Source of the DNA: Prauserella rugosa
GTDB taxonomy: Bacteria; Actinomycetota; Actinomycetes; Mycobacteriales; Pseudonocardiaceae
Direction: 5' to 3'
Length of the DNA stretch: 64,000 nucleotides
Assembly: GCF_000719975.1 (NCBI RefSeq)
Contig: NZ_JOIJ01000015.1
Coordinates: 49,330 to 113,329, forward strand
Positions 37,379-46,058 of this stretch are shown here, one piece after another. The notes under the pieces were generated by a model that was not told the origin of the DNA, did no database searches, and saw only the letters and a program-made list of their open reading frames with translations. The translations under genes were made by a program, and so were the position numbers. Position 1 is the first letter of the stretch. Each line of letters opens with the position of its first letter.

Positions 37379-38020
37379 TCAGGCGTGGTCGGCGCAGCAG
37401 GGCGTCGGGTTCGGGACCTCGAACGGGACGTAGATTCCCGGCCCGGCCGGGGAGACCGCGAGCGTCAGCACCCCGTTGCTCCATTCGGGACGCACGTGGT
37501 CGCGCGTGCGCAGCACCGCGTCCGGCTCGGGCTCGCCGCCCCCGAGCACGGCGAGCCCGTCGATCGCCGACCCGTTCAGCACCCGCGACACCGGCACCTC
37601 ACCCGTCAGCGACCCCACCCCGGCGAAGACCACCGCTCGTCCGTCGGTGCGTGCGGCCGCCTCCGCGGCCCGCTCCGCACTGGCGCCGGGCACGGCCTCG
37701 GTGTCGACCGTTCGGTCGCCGAGGGACACCGCCGCGGGAGTGCCGGCCCCGAGCGTTTCGAGCGCCGAGAGTGCGTCGGCCGCCCCCGCGGGATCGCCCA
37801 GGTCGGCGGGGAGGCCGCGCAGCGACACGGCCACCCGGCCGGCGACGAAATGGGTGCACACCAACAACGACGCGTGCGCGTGGCCCGCATCCGGCGGCAT
37901 CACGTGCTGCGCCCAGCGTGCTGCCAGGTGGTCGGCCTCGGCCAGCGTCCTGCAGTTCGCGTCCAGCCCGAGCACGACGGCCCCACTCGCCGGCGCCGCA
38001 CTCGCCGGGCCTGCGTTCAC
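37379..38020 (-). CDS. Hypothetical protein coupled to the PHP hydrolase
   Basis: 213 residues that I cannot assign. It starts VNAGPASAAPASGAVVLGLD, has a middle part HAHASLLVCTHFVAGRVAVS and ends YVPFEVPNPTPCCADHA, with paired cysteines and a histidine at the C-terminus that could bind metal. No signal peptide or membrane span is visible. The GTG overlaps the stop of the Tat-exported PHP protein (GTGA), so the two are made together and this protein is likely an accessory or maturation factor. Composition is strongly coding (high GC at third positions). Confidence 0.7.
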   Translation of the reverse strand: MNAGPASAAPASGAVVLGLDANCRTLAEADHLAARWAQHVMPPDAGHAHASLLVCTHFVAGRVAVSLRGLPADLGDPAGAADALSALETLGAGTPAAVSLGDRTVDTEAVPGASAERAAEAAARTDGRAVVFAGVGSLTGEVPVSRVLNGSAIDGLAVLGGGEPEPDAVLRTRDHVRPEWSNGVLTLAVSPAGPGIYVPFEVPNPTPCCADHA

Positions 38021-39747
38021 AGGGGAAGAGCCCACAGCGGGTTGCTGTAGAACCACAGGTCCTCCCACGGGTCGGAGTCGGCCATGACGTCCATCTTCGG
38101 TCCGTGGGGGTCGATGTGTTCGCCCAGCAGACCCGGTGCCGACCGTTTGCCGTCGGTGCCGCGGAGTCGCACGTAGCACGGCTGGTCGAGCCGGCCCAGC
38201 GAGTACGTCAGTGTCACCGTGCCGCTCGTCTTCTCGATCTCGAACGAACGCGCGACCTTCGTGTCGGGTGTGGTGAACGCGTCGGCGTCGTCCACAGGGC
38301 CCGTCACGCTGCCGCGAATGACGTCGACGCGGGCGAGCTTCGGCACGAACTGCGCCCAGTTCGGCGTGTCCGCGAGGCGGATGGTGACGGCCAGCTCGAC
38401 CGGTGTGCCCCGCCGCGCGTGGAGCATGCCGCCCAGCGGCACCGCGCGCTGCGGTCCGCGCCCGGCCGTCCGCAACGACACGTCGAGACCGGCGATCAGC
38501 CCGCCGTGGTCCACCCACACGCGTCCGGCGCGGATGCCCTCCATGACGGCGGCGTAGTCGAACCCGCGCGCGCCGACGTGGGTGCGGCTGTAGTAGCCCG
38601 GCCAGAAGTCGCCCTCGGTGAAGTCGGGCCCGCCCGAGTACACCGGGTCGGCGTGCTTGCCGTGCTGTTCGTAGTGCTCGTCCGGGGCTCCGCGCTTCGC
38701 GGTGTCGCCGATCACATGGTGGGAGTCGGAGTTGGCGGTGATCCACCACGGCTTGCCCTCGGCGAGCAGGCTGTCCCACAGCCCGCCGACGGTCGAGGTC
38801 ATCCAGTCGAACCCGCCGAACGTGCGGTAGCTCTCCAGCGGGTAACCGGGGAACGAACCGGCTCCGGGGCTGTTGTCGTAGAGCCCCCGGGCGCGGGCCA
38901 TGCCGTACGGTTCCGGCAGTCCCGCGGCCTGGTGGCCGGGCGCGCCCTCCATGCCGACCGCGATGTGCGGGGCGGCGTCGCGCCATCCGCGGATCTCGTG
39001 CGGCGCGTCGATGCCCTTGCGTGACGGGTGGTTGGCCAGGAACAGCGCGTCCTGCAGGCGTTTGCTCTTCACCGCGTCGGACAGGAAGTTCACGCCCGCG
39101 ATGGCGAGCGCCTCGTTCTGGGGCGTGCTGTCCTCGGCGTCGGCGACCTTGCCGTCATAGGAGTTCTCGAACTCCTTGAGCACGTCGACCTCGTTGCGGC
39201 CGGGGTGGACGAACACGGTGCCGTGCTCGGCGGCCGGGATGTTCCACTCCAGGCCCTGGAACACCAGGGTGCCGCGGACGGACTCGCGGGCGGCGACGAT
39301 GTCGGGGTTGACCTTCTCGACGCCGATCTTCGCGTGGGTGACGTTGCCGTGGTCGGTGATGACCATCCAGTCGAGGCCGTAGGCGTTGCCGTGCCGCACC
39401 TGGTCGATGACCCGGTACTTGCCGTCGTTGCTGTACTGCGTGTGGATGTGGTGGTCGCCTGCCAGCCACTGGAGGCCGCCGCGGTAGGCCGATCCGGTCT
39501 CGGCCTTCGCCGCGGCCTGCGGCGTCGCCAGCACGTTGCCCGCGGCGAGCCCGGCGCCGAGCAGTCCCGCTCCGCGCAGCATCGACCGGCGCGACAATTC
39601 GGCCTGGCTCAGTTCCGTGTCGGGAACGGACAGATCCGCCGACGGTGGCAGCTCGGCCGGGTCGCTGCCGGTGCCGTGGGTGTGCGGGTGCGCGTGGGTG
39701 TGCGGGTGGGGATGGGCGTGAGGATGCGCATGGTGGTGATCCGACAT
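38017..39747 (-). CDS. Tat-exported PHP-domain (CehA/McbA-like) metallohydrolase with His-rich leader
   Basis: 576 residues. Residues 4-24 contain twelve histidines alternating with Pro, Ala and Thr. The Tat motif SRRSML is at 52-57, followed by a hydrophobic stretch and ATPQAAAKA cleavage. The PHP domain starts with GDHHIHTQYSNDGKYR (metal His residues 99, 100, 102), then VITDHGNVTHA, FQGLEWNIP, ANHPSRKG and WWITANSDSHH, giving a full trinuclear PHP-type site. Family members (CehA, McbA) hydrolyse esters or phosphoesters. A long beta-rich C-terminal domain follows. The unusual His-rich segment sits before the Tat signal, so it would be in the cytoplasm before export. Confidence 0.87.
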   Translation of the reverse strand: MSDHHHAHPHAHPHPHTHAHPHTHGTGSDPAELPPSADLSVPDTELSQAELSRRSMLRGAGLLGAGLAAGNVLATPQAAAKAETGSAYRGGLQWLAGDHHIHTQYSNDGKYRVIDQVRHGNAYGLDWMVITDHGNVTHAKIGVEKVNPDIVAARESVRGTLVFQGLEWNIPAAEHGTVFVHPGRNEVDVLKEFENSYDGKVADAEDSTPQNEALAIAGVNFLSDAVKSKRLQDALFLANHPSRKGIDAPHEIRGWRDAAPHIAVGMEGAPGHQAAGLPEPYGMARARGLYDNSPGAGSFPGYPLESYRTFGGFDWMTSTVGGLWDSLLAEGKPWWITANSDSHHVIGDTAKRGAPDEHYEQHGKHADPVYSGGPDFTEGDFWPGYYSRTHVGARGFDYAAVMEGIRAGRVWVDHGGLIAGLDVSLRTAGRGPQRAVPLGGMLHARRGTPVELAVTIRLADTPNWAQFVPKLARVDVIRGSVTGPVDDADAFTTPDTKVARSFEIEKTSGTVTLTYSLGRLDQPCYVRLRGTDGKRSAPGLLGEHIDPHGPKMDVMADSDPWEDLWFYSNPLWALPL

Positions 39748-39909
39748 GCGTTCAGGTTCATATGTTCCGGTGAATTCCGGCGAAATGCGCGGCAACGCCG
39801 AAACGTAACGACCGCGCACAGTGAGCTGACACCCCGAAGCCGATACCCCCGGCGCCGGCACGCCACGAGTTGACGGCCATGAGCTGAGCCGCGAGCCGGG
39901 CCCCGCTGA

Positions 39910-39915
39910 CATAAT
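39910..39915 (+). promoter_or_regulatory. -10 element (CATAAT) of the SRPBCC gene, leaderless layout
   Basis: CATAAT ends 6 nt before the GTG at 39922 and no ribosome site lies between. Confidence 0.4.
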
Positions 39916-39921
39916 GGGCGC

Positions 39922-40377
39922 GTGCCGCTGAACAGCTACCAGTTCCGCACGACGTGGTCGCTGCCGTCGCCCGCGGACGCGGTGTTCGCGGCGCTCGTCG
40001 ACCTGGCCCGCTATCCCGAGTGGTGGCCCGACATCCGGTCGGTGACGCAGGTGGACGACGACACCGCTGAACTCGTCTGCCGGGCGAGCCTGCCGTTCGC
40101 CCTGCGGTTGCGGATGACACGTGTCGAGGAGAACCGGCCGGGCGGCCGCGTCGCGGTGGCCCTGTCGGGCGATCTGGAAGGCATGCTCAGCGGCAGACTC
40201 GAACCCCGGCCCGGCGGGACACGACTGGCCATCCGGCAACGGGTGGTCGCGCACAAGCCCGTGCTGCGCAGGCTCTCGCCGGTGGCCCATCCGGTGTTCC
40301 GCATCAACCACGCGCTGATGATGCGCCGGGGACTGCGCGGACTGCGGACCCACCTGACCCGTCCGGAGCCCGCCTGA
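39922..40377 (+). CDS. SRPBCC / polyketide cyclase-like protein
   Basis: 151 residues. The fold's N-terminal strand and helix are YQFRTTWSLPSPADAVFAAL, then VDLARYPEWWPDIRSVTQVD, a strand-rich centre and a C-terminal helix with HALMMRRGLRGLRTHL. Such START-like proteins bind lipids or polyketides; a specific ligand cannot be deduced. GTG at 39922 follows CATAAT by 6 nt. It is divergent from the PHP gene and converges on the dicarboxylate symporter. Confidence 0.86.
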   Translation: MPLNSYQFRTTWSLPSPADAVFAALVDLARYPEWWPDIRSVTQVDDDTAELVCRASLPFALRLRMTRVEENRPGGRVAVALSGDLEGMLSGRLEPRPGGTRLAIRQRVVAHKPVLRRLSPVAHPVFRINHALMMRRGLRGLRTHLTRPEPA

Positions 40378-40390
40378 CCGCGGACATGGA

Positions 40391-40439
40391 ACCGCGCCGG
40401 TGCGATCCGTTTCGGGGGTACGGACCGCACCGGCGCGGT
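40391..40439. terminator. 20-bp-stem hairpin between convergent genes
   Basis: ACCGCGCCGGTGCGATCCGT matches the inverse complement of the right arm at 19 of 20 positions, with a 9-nt loop. It is the longest near-perfect terminator in this part of the window. Confidence 0.85.
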
Positions 40440-40495
40440 GGTGGCCCCGCGCGCGCCGGGGGACGGGCACACGCGGGACCGGGCTCTGCGCCCGC

Positions 40496-41929
40496 TCAGA
40501 CGGTGGCGGGCTGCTTGTCGTGGCGGGCCTGGCCGCCGTCGGAGCCGCCGGAGCCATCGGAACTGCCGGAACCGCCGGTGCCGGAGGAGTCGCCGCCTTC
40601 GCCGGAGCCGTGGCCGTCGTCGACGAGCGTGGCCTCGTTGAACGGGTCCTGTTTGGCCAGAACCCGGTTCAGCTGGTCGCGGTCGAGACCACCGGTGACC
40701 GATCCGATGAGGACGGTCGCGACGGCGTTGCCCGCGAAGTTCGTCAGCGCGCGGGCCTCCGACATGAACCGGTCGATGCCGAGGATGAACCCGACGCCGT
40801 CGACCAGTTCGGGCCGGTGCGACTGCAGACCACCGGCGAGGGTCGCGATGCCCGCGCCGGACACGCCCGCGGCCCCCTTCGAGGCGATGATCATGAACAC
40901 CAGCAACGAGATCTGCTCGCCGATCGACAGCGGGCTGCCCTGCGCCGTGGCGATGAACAGCGTCGCCATCGTCAGGTAGATGGCCGTGCCGTCGAGGTTG
41001 AACGAGTAGCCCGTCGGCACCGTGATGCCCACGACCGGCTTCGACACGCCCAGGTGCTCCATCTTCGCGATCAGTCGCGGCAGCGCCGATTCGGACGACG
41101 AGGTCGACACGATGAGCAGGAATTCCCTGCCGAGGTAGGCGAGCAGCTTGAAGATGTTCACCCGCGCGCCGAGCCACAGCACCGCGCCGAGGACGACGAA
41201 GATGAACACCAGGCACGTCAGGTAGAAGCCGATCATGATGACGGCGAGGCTGCGCAGTGCGTCCCAGCCGGTCTCACCGACGACCGCGGCGATCGCGCCG
41301 AACGCGCCCACCGGGGCCGCCCACATGATCATGGCGAGCACCCGGAACACCAGTCGCTGGATGTGCTCGATCCCGCGCAGGACCGGTTTTCCGGCATCGC
41401 CCATCTTCTGCAGTGCGAAGCCGGCCAGCAGCGCCACCAGGAGCGTCTGCAGCACCGAGCCGTCGGTGAACGCCGAGACCATCGACTCCGGAATGATGCC
41501 CAGCAGGAAGTCGACCGTGCTCTCGTTGCCCTCGGAGGCCTGGCTCTGGACCTCGGACACCGCGTTCGGGTCGAGGTGCATGCCCTCGCCGGGGTGCAGG
41601 ATGTTGCCGACGACGAGCCCGATCCCGAGCGCGAACGTCGACATCAACAGGAAGTAACCGACGGCCAGCACGCCGACCTTGCCGACGCTCGCCGCCTTGG
41701 CGACCGATCCGATGCCGAGCACGATCGTGCAGAAGATGATCGGGCTGATCATCATCTTGATCAGATCGACGAAGCCGCTGCCGAGCGGTTTCAGATTGGT
41801 CGCGAAGTCGGGGAACGCGAAGCCGACGACAATGCCCAGTACGACCGCGGCGATCACCGCGATGTACAGGTAGTGCATCTTGTCGCGGCGTTTCGGGGCC
41901 TGGGGCGCCGTCGTGGACGGTTCAGGCAA
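40496..41929 (-). CDS. dctA: Dicarboxylate/glutamate:cation symporter (DctA/GltP type)
   Basis: 477 residues of the DAACS family, with eight membrane helices and two re-entrant loops. Key motifs are the serine-rich loop TSSSESALPRLIAKME, the NLDGTAIYLTMATLFIATAQ signature and GAAGVSGAGIATLAGGLQSH. It imports C4-dicarboxylates or acidic amino acids with protons or sodium. The C-terminal ~50 residues are Ser/Gly/Asp-rich and non-conserved. The start is TTG (41927-41929), with GGAGG 5 nt upstream; an ATG at 41878 has no ribosome site. It is divergent from a DcuS/DcuR-like two-component system, which typically controls such transporters. Confidence 0.9.
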   Translation of the reverse strand: MPEPSTTAPQAPKRRDKMHYLYIAVIAAVVLGIVVGFAFPDFATNLKPLGSGFVDLIKMMISPIIFCTIVLGIGSVAKAASVGKVGVLAVGYFLLMSTFALGIGLVVGNILHPGEGMHLDPNAVSEVQSQASEGNESTVDFLLGIIPESMVSAFTDGSVLQTLLVALLAGFALQKMGDAGKPVLRGIEHIQRLVFRVLAMIMWAAPVGAFGAIAAVVGETGWDALRSLAVIMIGFYLTCLVFIFVVLGAVLWLGARVNIFKLLAYLGREFLLIVSTSSSESALPRLIAKMEHLGVSKPVVGITVPTGYSFNLDGTAIYLTMATLFIATAQGSPLSIGEQISLLVFMIIASKGAAGVSGAGIATLAGGLQSHRPELVDGVGFILGIDRFMSEARALTNFAGNAVATVLIGSVTGGLDRDQLNRVLAKQDPFNEATLVDDGHGSGEGGDSSGTGGSGSSDGSGGSDGGQARHDKQPATV

Positions 41930-42221
41930 CGTTGCCTCCTCACGGAAGTCGCCTGCGGTGCGGCCGCACGGGTACGCGGTCCGTCACCGGACGAACGCGC
42001 AGCACCGCGTGGGGATCACCGCCAGATTCCGGACGACTATCGGCGCGGGGGACGGGCGAGGTCCACCTTGTGTTCATTTCGGTCGCGAGACGGGCGTCGT
42101 GGCGGCCGTGATGTCATGGACGGGCTGGGCTCGTGCGGCTGGGCTCGTGGGGCTGGGCGTTGCTGCAGGGACGAGAGGACGAGAGGACGAGGTGTCGACG
42201 GGGTGATCACGTGAGGGATCG
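41930..42221. other. Intergenic region between the symporter and sensor kinase, with two short tandem repeats
   Basis: No gene is supported here. GGCTGGGCTCGTG recurs in tandem at 42123-42160 (14-bp unit, about 2.6 copies) and GGACGAGA in three copies at 42169-42192. They lie in the leader of the kinase gene and may bind its response regulator. Confidence 0.5.
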
Positions 42222-43871
42222 GTGCGGGTGCGTCCGGTGACGACGCGGCGACGTCGGGCCGAGCGCCGGAACTGGAGTCTGGCGCGGCAATTGCTGGCGC
42301 TGCAGCTCGTCGTGGTGACGGCGCTCGTCGCGGTCGGTGCCGTACTGGCCTATGTGGACGCCTCGCAGGCGGTGCGGGACAAGGCTGCCGAGGAGGTGAT
42401 GTCGGTCGCGGCGACCCTGGCCGACTCGCCCGACGTCCGGGATGCCGTGACCGGGTCCGAGCCCAGTCGCACCCTGCAGCCGTTCGCCAATCGGGTGCGG
42501 GCCGACACCGGGATCGACTTCATCACGATCATGGACACCGACCGGACCCGGTTCACGCACCCGGATCCGCGGCGCATCGGCGAACCGTTCATCGGCACGA
42601 TCGGTCCGGCACTGCAGGGAAGACTGTTCACCGAGACCTACACCGGCACGTTGGGTCCCTCGGTGCGCGCGGTCGCCCCCGTGCGTGCCGACGACGGACG
42701 CGTGGTCGCGCTCGCCGCCGTCGGCATCACGGTGGAGGCGATCTCGGCGGAACTGGCGAGCAGGCTCGTCGTGGTCGCCGCCGTCGCCGGCGGAGTGCTC
42801 GTCGTCGGCGGGGTCGGCAGCTATCTCGTCAGCAGGCGCCTGAGCAGGCAGACCCGCGGCGTGGCGCCCGCGGAGCTGTCGTCGATGTTCGAGTACTACG
42901 AGGCGATCCTGCATTCGGTGCAGGAGGGTCTGGTCCTCGTCGGCCGGGACGGGCGCGTGGTGCTGTGCAACGACGCGGCCGGTGTGCTGCTGGGCCTGCC
43001 CCGGGACCCCGTGGGCAGTCCGCTGGCCGATCTCGGCCTGGCCGCCGATCTCGAGCGGACCATGACGTCGGGTGAGCCGTGCACCGACGAACTCCACGTC
43101 ACCGACACCCGCGTGCTGTTGGTCAACTCGGTGCCCGTGCGCTCGGGCGACCGGGCGATGGGCACCGTGGTCACGTTGCGCGACCACACCGACCTGCAGA
43201 CGCTCACCGGCGAACTCGACACGGTACGCGGATTCGCCGAATCGCTGCGTTCGCAGGCCCACGAGTCGGCCAACCGGTTGCACGCCGTGGTCTCGCTCGT
43301 CGAACTCGGCCGCAGCGAGCAGGCGGTGGAGCTGGCGACCGCGGAGCTGGAGACGGCCCAGCAGCTCACCGACCGGGTCGTCGGCGCGGTCGCCGAACCG
43401 GTGCTGGCCGCGCTGCTGCTCGGCAAGTCGAGCGAGGCGGCCGAACGCGGCGTCGACCTCACCCTCACCCCGGACAGCTCGATGGACGACTCCGCGCCCG
43501 GGCTCTCCTCGCGCGATCTGATCACGATCCTCGGCAACCTCATCGACAACGCCGTGGACGCCGCGATCGACAACGCGGGCGAACGGGCCCCGCGCGTCAC
43601 CGTCACGGTCCGCTCCGACCCGGGTGAGCTGGTGCTGCGGGTCGCCGACAGCGGTCCCGGCATCGCCCCCGACCTGCTGCCCGGCATCTTCCGGCGGGGA
43701 TGGTCGACGAAACCGGGAGGCAGCGCGGGCGAACGCGGCCTGGGCCTTGCCCTCGTCGGCCAGGCGGTGCGCCGCTGCGGCGGGAGCATCGATGTCACCG
43801 GCGACGACGGTGCGGTGTTCACGGTGCGGCTCCCGGAGCGGCCCGAATCCGGTGGCTCGCCGCCTGGGTGA
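42222..43871 (+). CDS. CitA/DcuS-type sensor histidine kinase
   Basis: 549 residues. A membrane span (LARQLLALQLVVVTALVAVG) is followed by an extracytoplasmic single-Cache sensor (about 50-180) and a second span (VVVAAVAGGVLVVGGVGSYLV). Then come a PAS domain (EAILHSVQEGLVLVGRDGRVV), a Spo0B-like H-box with His347 (SQAHESANRLHAVVSLVELG) and the ATPase domain (NLIDNAVDAAIDNAGERAP, DSGPGIAPDLLPGIF, RGLGLALVG). This is the citrate/C4-dicarboxylate sensor class. The divergent symporter supports dicarboxylate sensing. The GTG start follows GAGGGATC. Confidence 0.92.
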   Translation: MRVRPVTTRRRRAERRNWSLARQLLALQLVVVTALVAVGAVLAYVDASQAVRDKAAEEVMSVAATLADSPDVRDAVTGSEPSRTLQPFANRVRADTGIDFITIMDTDRTRFTHPDPRRIGEPFIGTIGPALQGRLFTETYTGTLGPSVRAVAPVRADDGRVVALAAVGITVEAISAELASRLVVVAAVAGGVLVVGGVGSYLVSRRLSRQTRGVAPAELSSMFEYYEAILHSVQEGLVLVGRDGRVVLCNDAAGVLLGLPRDPVGSPLADLGLAADLERTMTSGEPCTDELHVTDTRVLLVNSVPVRSGDRAMGTVVTLRDHTDLQTLTGELDTVRGFAESLRSQAHESANRLHAVVSLVELGRSEQAVELATAELETAQQLTDRVVGAVAEPVLAALLLGKSSEAAERGVDLTLTPDSSMDDSAPGLSSRDLITILGNLIDNAVDAAIDNAGERAPRVTVTVRSDPGELVLRVADSGPGIAPDLLPGIFRRGWSTKPGGSAGERGLGLALVGQAVRRCGGSIDVTGDDGAVFTVRLPERPESGGSPPG

Positions 43872-43897
43872 CGAGCCGCCGGTAGGGTGATTCCAGG

Positions 43898-44632
43898 ATG
43901 ATTGCGGTTCTGGTGGTGGAGGACGATCCCGTCGCGGCCGACGCCCACCGTGCGTACGTGGAGCGTGTGGCCGGCTTCACCGTCGCCGGGGTCGTCCATT
44001 CCGGTGCCGAGGCGGTGCGGTTCTGCCGCGCCCATCCGGTCGATCTGGTGCTGCTGGACTTCTACCTGCCCGACACCCACGGACTGGCCGTGTGCCGCAC
44101 GCTGCGCGCGGAGGGCAACACCGTCGACGTCATCGCGGTCACCTCCGCCAGGGATCTCGGTGTCGTGCGGGCCGCGGTGTCCGCGGGCGTCGTGCAGTAC
44201 CTGCTGAAACCGTTCACGTTCGCCACGCTGCGGGACAAGCTGGAGAGCTACGCGCGGTTCCGGGACAGCGTCGCCCGGTCCGGCCAGGTCGGCGGTCAGG
44301 CGGAGGTCGACCGCATGCTCGCGACGTTGCGCACCACCGACCACGCCTCGCTGCCGAAGGGTATGAGCGGCGAGACCCTCGACGCCATCAGCGCCGTGCT
44401 CGCCGAGGCCGCACGTGGCGGCACGGAGGACGGCCAGGGTCGCGGCGGCGACGCGGATTCCGACGGCGGCATGTCGGCGGCCGCCGTGGCCGAGGCCACG
44501 GGCGTCGCCAGGGTCACGGCGCGGCGCTACCTCGAGTACCTCGCCGACAACGGACTGGCCCGCCGTCAACCGCACTACGGCGGGGTCGGCAGACCCGAGG
44601 TCCGCTACACGGCCATGTCCCGGAACGCCTGA
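43898..44632 (+). CDS. CitB/DcuR-type response regulator
   Basis: 244 residues. The receiver domain has acidic residues E8-D10, phospho-acceptor Asp54 (LVLLDFYLPDTHG), a conserved VTSA switch and Lys104 (LLKPF). After a helical linker with a Gly/Asp-rich stretch (~165-190), the C-terminus holds a helix-turn-helix (MSAAAVAEATGVARVTARRYLEYL). This matches the CitB/DcuR class and pairs with the sensor 26 nt upstream. The last 28 nt overlap the tail of the convergent kinase gene. Confidence 0.92.
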   Translation: MIAVLVVEDDPVAADAHRAYVERVAGFTVAGVVHSGAEAVRFCRAHPVDLVLLDFYLPDTHGLAVCRTLRAEGNTVDVIAVTSARDLGVVRAAVSAGVVQYLLKPFTFATLRDKLESYARFRDSVARSGQVGGQAEVDRMLATLRTTDHASLPKGMSGETLDAISAVLAEAARGGTEDGQGRGGDADSDGGMSAAAVAEATGVARVTARRYLEYLADNGLARRQPHYGGVGRPEVRYTAMSRNA

Positions 44633-45504
44633 CGGCGCTCGGTGGCGGCCTCGGTGGCGGCCAGCCGAGCCGCGAACGCCCGGCACCACGCCCACAACCG
44701 GTCGGGGTCGACGTCGAGCGAGGCAGCCAGCTCCTCGGCCGCGGCGCGCCACCGGGCGGGGACGCCGAGCACGACCCAGTCGATCGCGTCGGACGCCGGA
44801 TCGGCCAGGCTGGGCCGAGGGTCGATCGCGACGAGGCGGCGCTGCGGGTGCTCCGGTGCGCGCCCTGGGGTGAGCACGTTGCCCGGGTGCAGGTCGCCGT
44901 GGGCCAGGACCAGACGTGGTGGATCGCCGGCGAGCTCGGCCGCGAGCGCCCGCCCGCGTGCGAGGGCCGCGGCGAGCTGCGTGTCGCCGGCCGCGCGGCG
45001 AGTCCACAGTGCGAACAACTCGTCGGTGCGCGCGGCGGCCGAACCGATGCCCCCGGCCGCGGCCTCGTCGGCGAAGCCGGGTGGGTGCAGTGCCTGGATC
45101 AGCGCGGCGACCTCGGTGAGCGGGGCCGGTTCCGCCTGCTCGGCCAGCGGTGTCTCGGGGGTGATGGCCTCCAGCAGCAGTGCCCCGGTGCCGGCGGCGT
45201 ACACGGCGGGGACCCGGCCGGTCGGCGCCCACACCCGCAGCGCGGTCGCCTCGGCGCTCGCGATCGCCGGATCCGGGGTGAGCTTGAGGATCGCCGGCTC
45301 GTGCGCACGCCCTGCGCGTCGGCACCGCACGACGAGGGACGTGTTGCCGCTGCCCACCGGCTCGCCGAGCTCCAGCTCCCAGTCGTGGGCCAGCCCGCGC
45401 AGCACCGACGGCAGCTTGGCCCACCAGGCCGCCACGTCGGCGCCGAACCGCGCGCGGAGGCGTTCACGCGTGGCCGTGGCACGCGGTGCGGACAGGTCCA
45501 CCAC
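44605..45504 (-). CDS. APH(6)/hydroxyurea-resistance-like phosphotransferase
   Basis: 299 residues. The aminoglycoside 6-phosphotransferase/hur pattern is visible: WELELGEPVGSGNTSLVVRC (ATP loop), PAILKLTPDPAI (Lys), TGALLLEAITPETPL, the catalytic VLAHGDLHPGNVL and VAIDPRPSLADPASD. Members phosphorylate streptomycin-like aminoglycosides or hydroxyurea, but chromosomal versions in actinomycetes often have unknown substrates. Two adjacent GTG codons (45502-45504 and 45499-45501) follow GGAGG; either may start. Its 3' end overlaps the response-regulator gene on the opposite strand by 28 nt. Confidence 0.85.
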   Translation of the reverse strand: MVDLSAPRATATRERLRARFGADVAAWWAKLPSVLRGLAHDWELELGEPVGSGNTSLVVRCRRAGRAHEPAILKLTPDPAIASAEATALRVWAPTGRVPAVYAAGTGALLLEAITPETPLAEQAEPAPLTEVAALIQALHPPGFADEAAAGGIGSAAARTDELFALWTRRAAGDTQLAAALARGRALAAELAGDPPRLVLAHGDLHPGNVLTPGRAPEHPQRRLVAIDPRPSLADPASDAIDWVVLGVPARWRAAAEELAASLDVDPDRLWAWCRAFAARLAATEAATERRQAFRDMAV

Positions 45505-45531
45505 CGGACCTCCGATCTGCCGGGCTGGCCT

Positions 45532-45588
45532 CTCCTACGCCGGCATCTCCTAGGCCGGCATCTCCTACGCCGGCATCTCCTACGCTGG
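45532..45588 (+). repeat. 15-bp tandem repeat over the ridA promoter
   Basis: CTCCTACGCCGGCAT recurs at 45532-45546, 45547-45561 and 45562-45576, with a partial fourth copy from 45577. The last copy contains TACGCT (45581-45586), ending 8 nt before the RidA ATG, so it supplies the -10 of a leaderless promoter; the other copies carry TACGCC or TAGGCC at the same place. Confidence 0.7.
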
Positions 45589-45594
45589 GCGGCC

Positions 45595-45990
45595 ATGACG
45601 AGCATCAGCACCGACCGGGCGCCGAAGCCGGTCGCCAACTACTCGCAGGCGCGCCGCAAGGGCAACATCGTCCAAGTGGCCGGGCAGGTCGGCATCGACC
45701 CGGCGGCCGCAGATAGCGGCGCCGTCCCGGGCGGGGTGGGCGCGCAGACCCGTCAGGTGCTCGCGAACATCGCGGCGATCCTCGACGAGGCCGGGTCGAG
45801 TCTGGCCGACGTCGTCATGCTGCGCGTCTACCTCACCGACCCGGACCACTTCGGCGAGATGAACGAGGTCTACAACAGTGTCCTCGCCGACACCGTGCCG
45901 GCAGAGCAGTTGCCCGCCCGCACCACCGTCTACGTCGGCCTCCCGCCGGGCTTCCTCGTCGAGATCGACGCCCTGGCCGTCCTCGACTGA
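45595..45990 (+). CDS. RidA family (2-imino acid deaminase) protein
   Basis: 131 residues. RidA hydrolyses reactive enamine/imine intermediates from PLP enzymes. Family motifs are YSQARRKGNIVQVAGQVGID, QTRQVLANIAAILDEAGSSL, VVMLRVYLTDPDHFGEMNEV and the C-terminal PARTTVYVGLPPGFLVEIDA. Its third motif (VYVGLP rather than a clear R-x-x-x-x-x-LP-x-x) suggests one of the Rid subgroups rather than archetypal RidA. ATG 45595 follows the TACGCT element by 8 nt. Confidence 0.85.
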   Translation: MTSISTDRAPKPVANYSQARRKGNIVQVAGQVGIDPAAADSGAVPGGVGAQTRQVLANIAAILDEAGSSLADVVMLRVYLTDPDHFGEMNEVYNSVLADTVPAEQLPARTTVYVGLPPGFLVEIDALAVLD

Positions 45991-45992
45991 AA

Positions 45993-46045
45993 GCTCCCAA
46001 GGGCCCCATAGTTGCGTTCAACGCGACTATGGGGCCCTTGGGAGC
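45993..46045. repeat. 53-bp intergenic palindrome, copy 1 (between ridA and DUF1844 genes)
   Basis: Two 26-nt arms beginning GCTCCCAAGGGCCCCATAG surround one central base. All positions pair except one T:G wobble at arm position 21. It lies 2 nt after the RidA stop and between convergent genes, so it also serves as a bidirectional terminator. Nearly identical copies occur at 52824-52876 and, eroded, at 61772-61811. Confidence 0.95.
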
Positions 46046-46058
46046 ACCAAATCGGGGG

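Noticed and set aside
45993..46045. Palindrome read as an insertion-sequence end or attachment site
   Set aside because: No transposase or integrase nearby, no flanking target duplication at copies 1 and 2, and the position after stop codons fits a terminator-like repeat better.
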